Of a DNA stretch of 14,340 nucleotides, positions 13,236 to 14,340 are shown piece by piece. The position numbers and the translations under genes were made by a program. The first letter of the stretch is position 1, and each line of letters starts with the position of its first letter. Origin of the DNA: an uncultured Collinsella sp. (lineage in GTDB: Bacteria > Actinomycetota > Coriobacteriia > Coriobacteriales > Coriobacteriaceae); the NCBI GenBank assembly GCA_937958315.1, contig CALFGH010000114.1:1-14340 (forward strand), in the 5' to 3' direction. Under the pieces are notes generated by a model. The model was not told the DNA's origin. It saw only the letters and a program-made list of their open reading frames with translations, and searched no databases.

Positions 13236-13747
13236 TGGCGGCTACGCAGCGGAGCGCTCATCCGTTCGCGCCGCTCGTCCTCGATGATACCGGTTCGCTT
13301 GAAGCTATGGCTTCTGCCGTGATGCGCCTACACAGCACGCTGATGACGGTCGGGCGCTGCTATACGACCGACGCCACAGGTGACCGGGCCGCACTTGAGC
13401 TTGGACGCGTCGAGTCCGTGCTTGCGGGTGCATTCTGTACGATATTCGGCCAATCGCCGGCCGATCGCTTCGCAGACATCTTTGACCAGGTCACCTACGT
13501 GGCCGAGCACATGGTCAAGGACCACATCTTTGAGGACGGCAACAAACGCACCAGCCTTGTCTTTGCGTTGTCCGTCTTAAGGTTCGCCGGCACCCCGGTC
13601 GTGCTGTCCGATAGCCCCGAGCCCAAAGACAACCAGTACTACGTCTGGATCCAGGACCTCGTTTCTAGTCGCCGCACGAACAGCGAGCTAGCCGAAGAGC
13701 TGCGCTGCGGTTGCGTTGCGGGCACGGACGACCCATCGCACGTATAG
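13232..13747 (+). CDS. Fic/Doc family toxin
   Basis: 171 aa. The Fic core motif is HIFEDGNKR (98-106) within VTYVAEHMVKDHIFEDGNKR, then TSLVFALSVLRFAG. The GNKR ending is the Doc-type form (HxFx-D/N-GNKR); Doc phosphorylates EF-Tu, whereas GNGR Fic proteins AMPylate. So an EF-Tu-type kinase toxin is likely but not proven. The catalytic His98 and the D/E-G-N loop are intact. The start is ATG 13232 (or the next ATG, 13235), overlapping the upstream stop; the open frame back to 13088 lies inside the antitoxin gene and is ignored. At 171 aa it is longer than phage P1 Doc (126 aa) because of extra N- and C-terminal residues. Codons are host-like. Confidence 0.85.
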   Translation: MMAATQRSAHPFAPLVLDDTGSLEAMASAVMRLHSTLMTVGRCYTTDATGDRAALELGRVESVLAGAFCTIFGQSPADRFADIFDQVTYVAEHMVKDHIFEDGNKRTSLVFALSVLRFAGTPVVLSDSPEPKDNQYYVWIQDLVSSRRTNSELAEELRCGCVAGTDDPSHV

Positions 13748-13792
13748 AATCTAAGCATCCGCACGCCAGCTATTGAATGGATTGGACACCAC

Positions 13793-14340
13793 ATGGAAAT
13801 TCCCAGCACCCTGTGCAGCAATGTGTACGAGTTTGCGTTTTGCCCCGAGCCCTGCTATGACCGCCTGGTCGACCTCGCCGATCCCGAGGATTGGGGTCCC
13901 AGCAACCGCATTCTCAAAAACTACCTGTCGTTTTCGTTTAGCCGCGCGGTGTTCCTGACTGAGCGCGACGCGGACCAGACCGCGCCGTCCAACCTGCCGC
14001 TAGTGTTCGACGACGACCGGTGCCTATTCAACACCGGCCTTTACACGCGCCGCTACGAGACCATCTACGGTCTGTTTGAGCCCAATACCAAGCCCGATGC
14101 GCGCCAGCGCTGGTTTTTGAAGGGTTTCTTTAAGGAAAGCGACCCCATGCTGGTCTCGTTTGAGTATCTGCCGTGCCGCGTGCGCTTTGCCGAGGATCCC
14201 TCCGAGCTGGTCTTTGACTACCGCCTGCCCATCCGCTCCAACATCGACCACATTCTGGGCGACGAGAAAAACCTGACGCGCATCCCCGCCAGCCTGATGG
14301 GGGAGGGCAACTCGCTGCTGCTGCGCCGCGCCTTTGAGGG
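13793..14340 (+). CDS. DUF3825 domain protein, N-terminal part (3' truncated by window edge)
   Basis: The frame is open from ATG 13793 to the edge (182 complete codons). It reads MEIPSTLCSNVYEFAF, LADPEDWG, ILKNYLSFSFSRAVF, then CLFNTGLYTRRYETIYGLFE and WFLKGFF, a block I associate with the DUF3825 family (NxGLxT...LFE). Its molecular function is not established. The upstream ribosome site is weak (TTGGAC). High-GC host-like codons suggest it is resident sequence on the right side of the island. Confidence 0.75.
   Translation, partial: MEIPSTLCSNVYEFAFCPEPCYDRLVDLADPEDWGPSNRILKNYLSFSFSRAVFLTERDADQTAPSNLPLVFDDDRCLFNTGLYTRRYETIYGLFEPNTKPDARQRWFLKGFFKESDPMLVSFEYLPCRVRFAEDPSELVFDYRLPIRSNIDHILGDEKNLTRIPASLMGEGNSLLLRRAFE

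Noticed and set aside
1..14340. CRISPR array, tRNA, integrase or transposase
   Set aside because: I looked for regular direct repeats with spacers, tRNA-like folds at gene ends and recombinase motifs, and saw none. The only repeats of note are the ugd fragment and the 12119-12241 element.

Overview
The window reads as an accessory (defence-type) island in a high-GC Gram-positive chromosome, most likely a gut coriobacterium such as Collinsella. That assignment is my inference. It rests on the GC-rich codon use of the edge genes, an LPxTG wall-anchored protein with a short C-terminal tail, and a DUF3825 gene at the right edge. No ribosomal or other phylogenetic marker is present to prove it.

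Layout. Positions 1-627 hold the 3' part of a UDP-glucose 6-dehydrogenase gene (ugd), closed by a strong terminator at 682-719. From about 730 to 7752 the sequence is visibly A+T-richer and holds cargo: an ambiguous, possibly decayed stretch (761-1099); a 288-aa protein of unknown family (1161-2027); a convergent 681-aa protein with a C-terminal HEPN/DUF4209-like RNxxxH motif (4243-2198, TTG start); a roughly 100-bp degenerate second copy of an internal ugd segment (4488-4593); a two-helix membrane protein with a C-terminal GIY-YIG domain (4670-5260); a broken gene with in-frame stops (about 5317-5556); and a two-gene RloA/RloB operon of the AbiL type (5787-7752) ending in a strong terminator.

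From 7952 the composition becomes GC-rich again: an LPxTG surface protein (7952-9046); a cluster of small overlapping genes with an MNT-type nucleotidyltransferase (9294-10075); a second AAA ATPase plus small Toprim-like protein operon (10308-12003), distinct from the first; an intergenic element with 16-bp perfect inverted repeats enclosing small hairpins (12119-12241); an HTH antitoxin-like protein (12349-13038); a Fic/Doc toxin with a translationally coupled short upstream gene (13050-13747); and the start of a DUF3825 gene running off the right edge.

Taken together, the island looks like a collection of immunity and toxin-antitoxin modules. Two are ATPase plus Toprim pairs of the OLD/PARIS/AbiL kind, in which an ABC-type SMC-like ATPase is thought to sense a trigger and release a nuclease. 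One is HEPN-like, one MNT-like, one Fic/Doc, and two are unassigned (288-aa and GIY-YIG proteins). No integrase, transposase, tRNA or CRISPR array is visible, so how the island moved is not shown. The ugd fragment at 4488-4593 is the best physical trace of its assembly.
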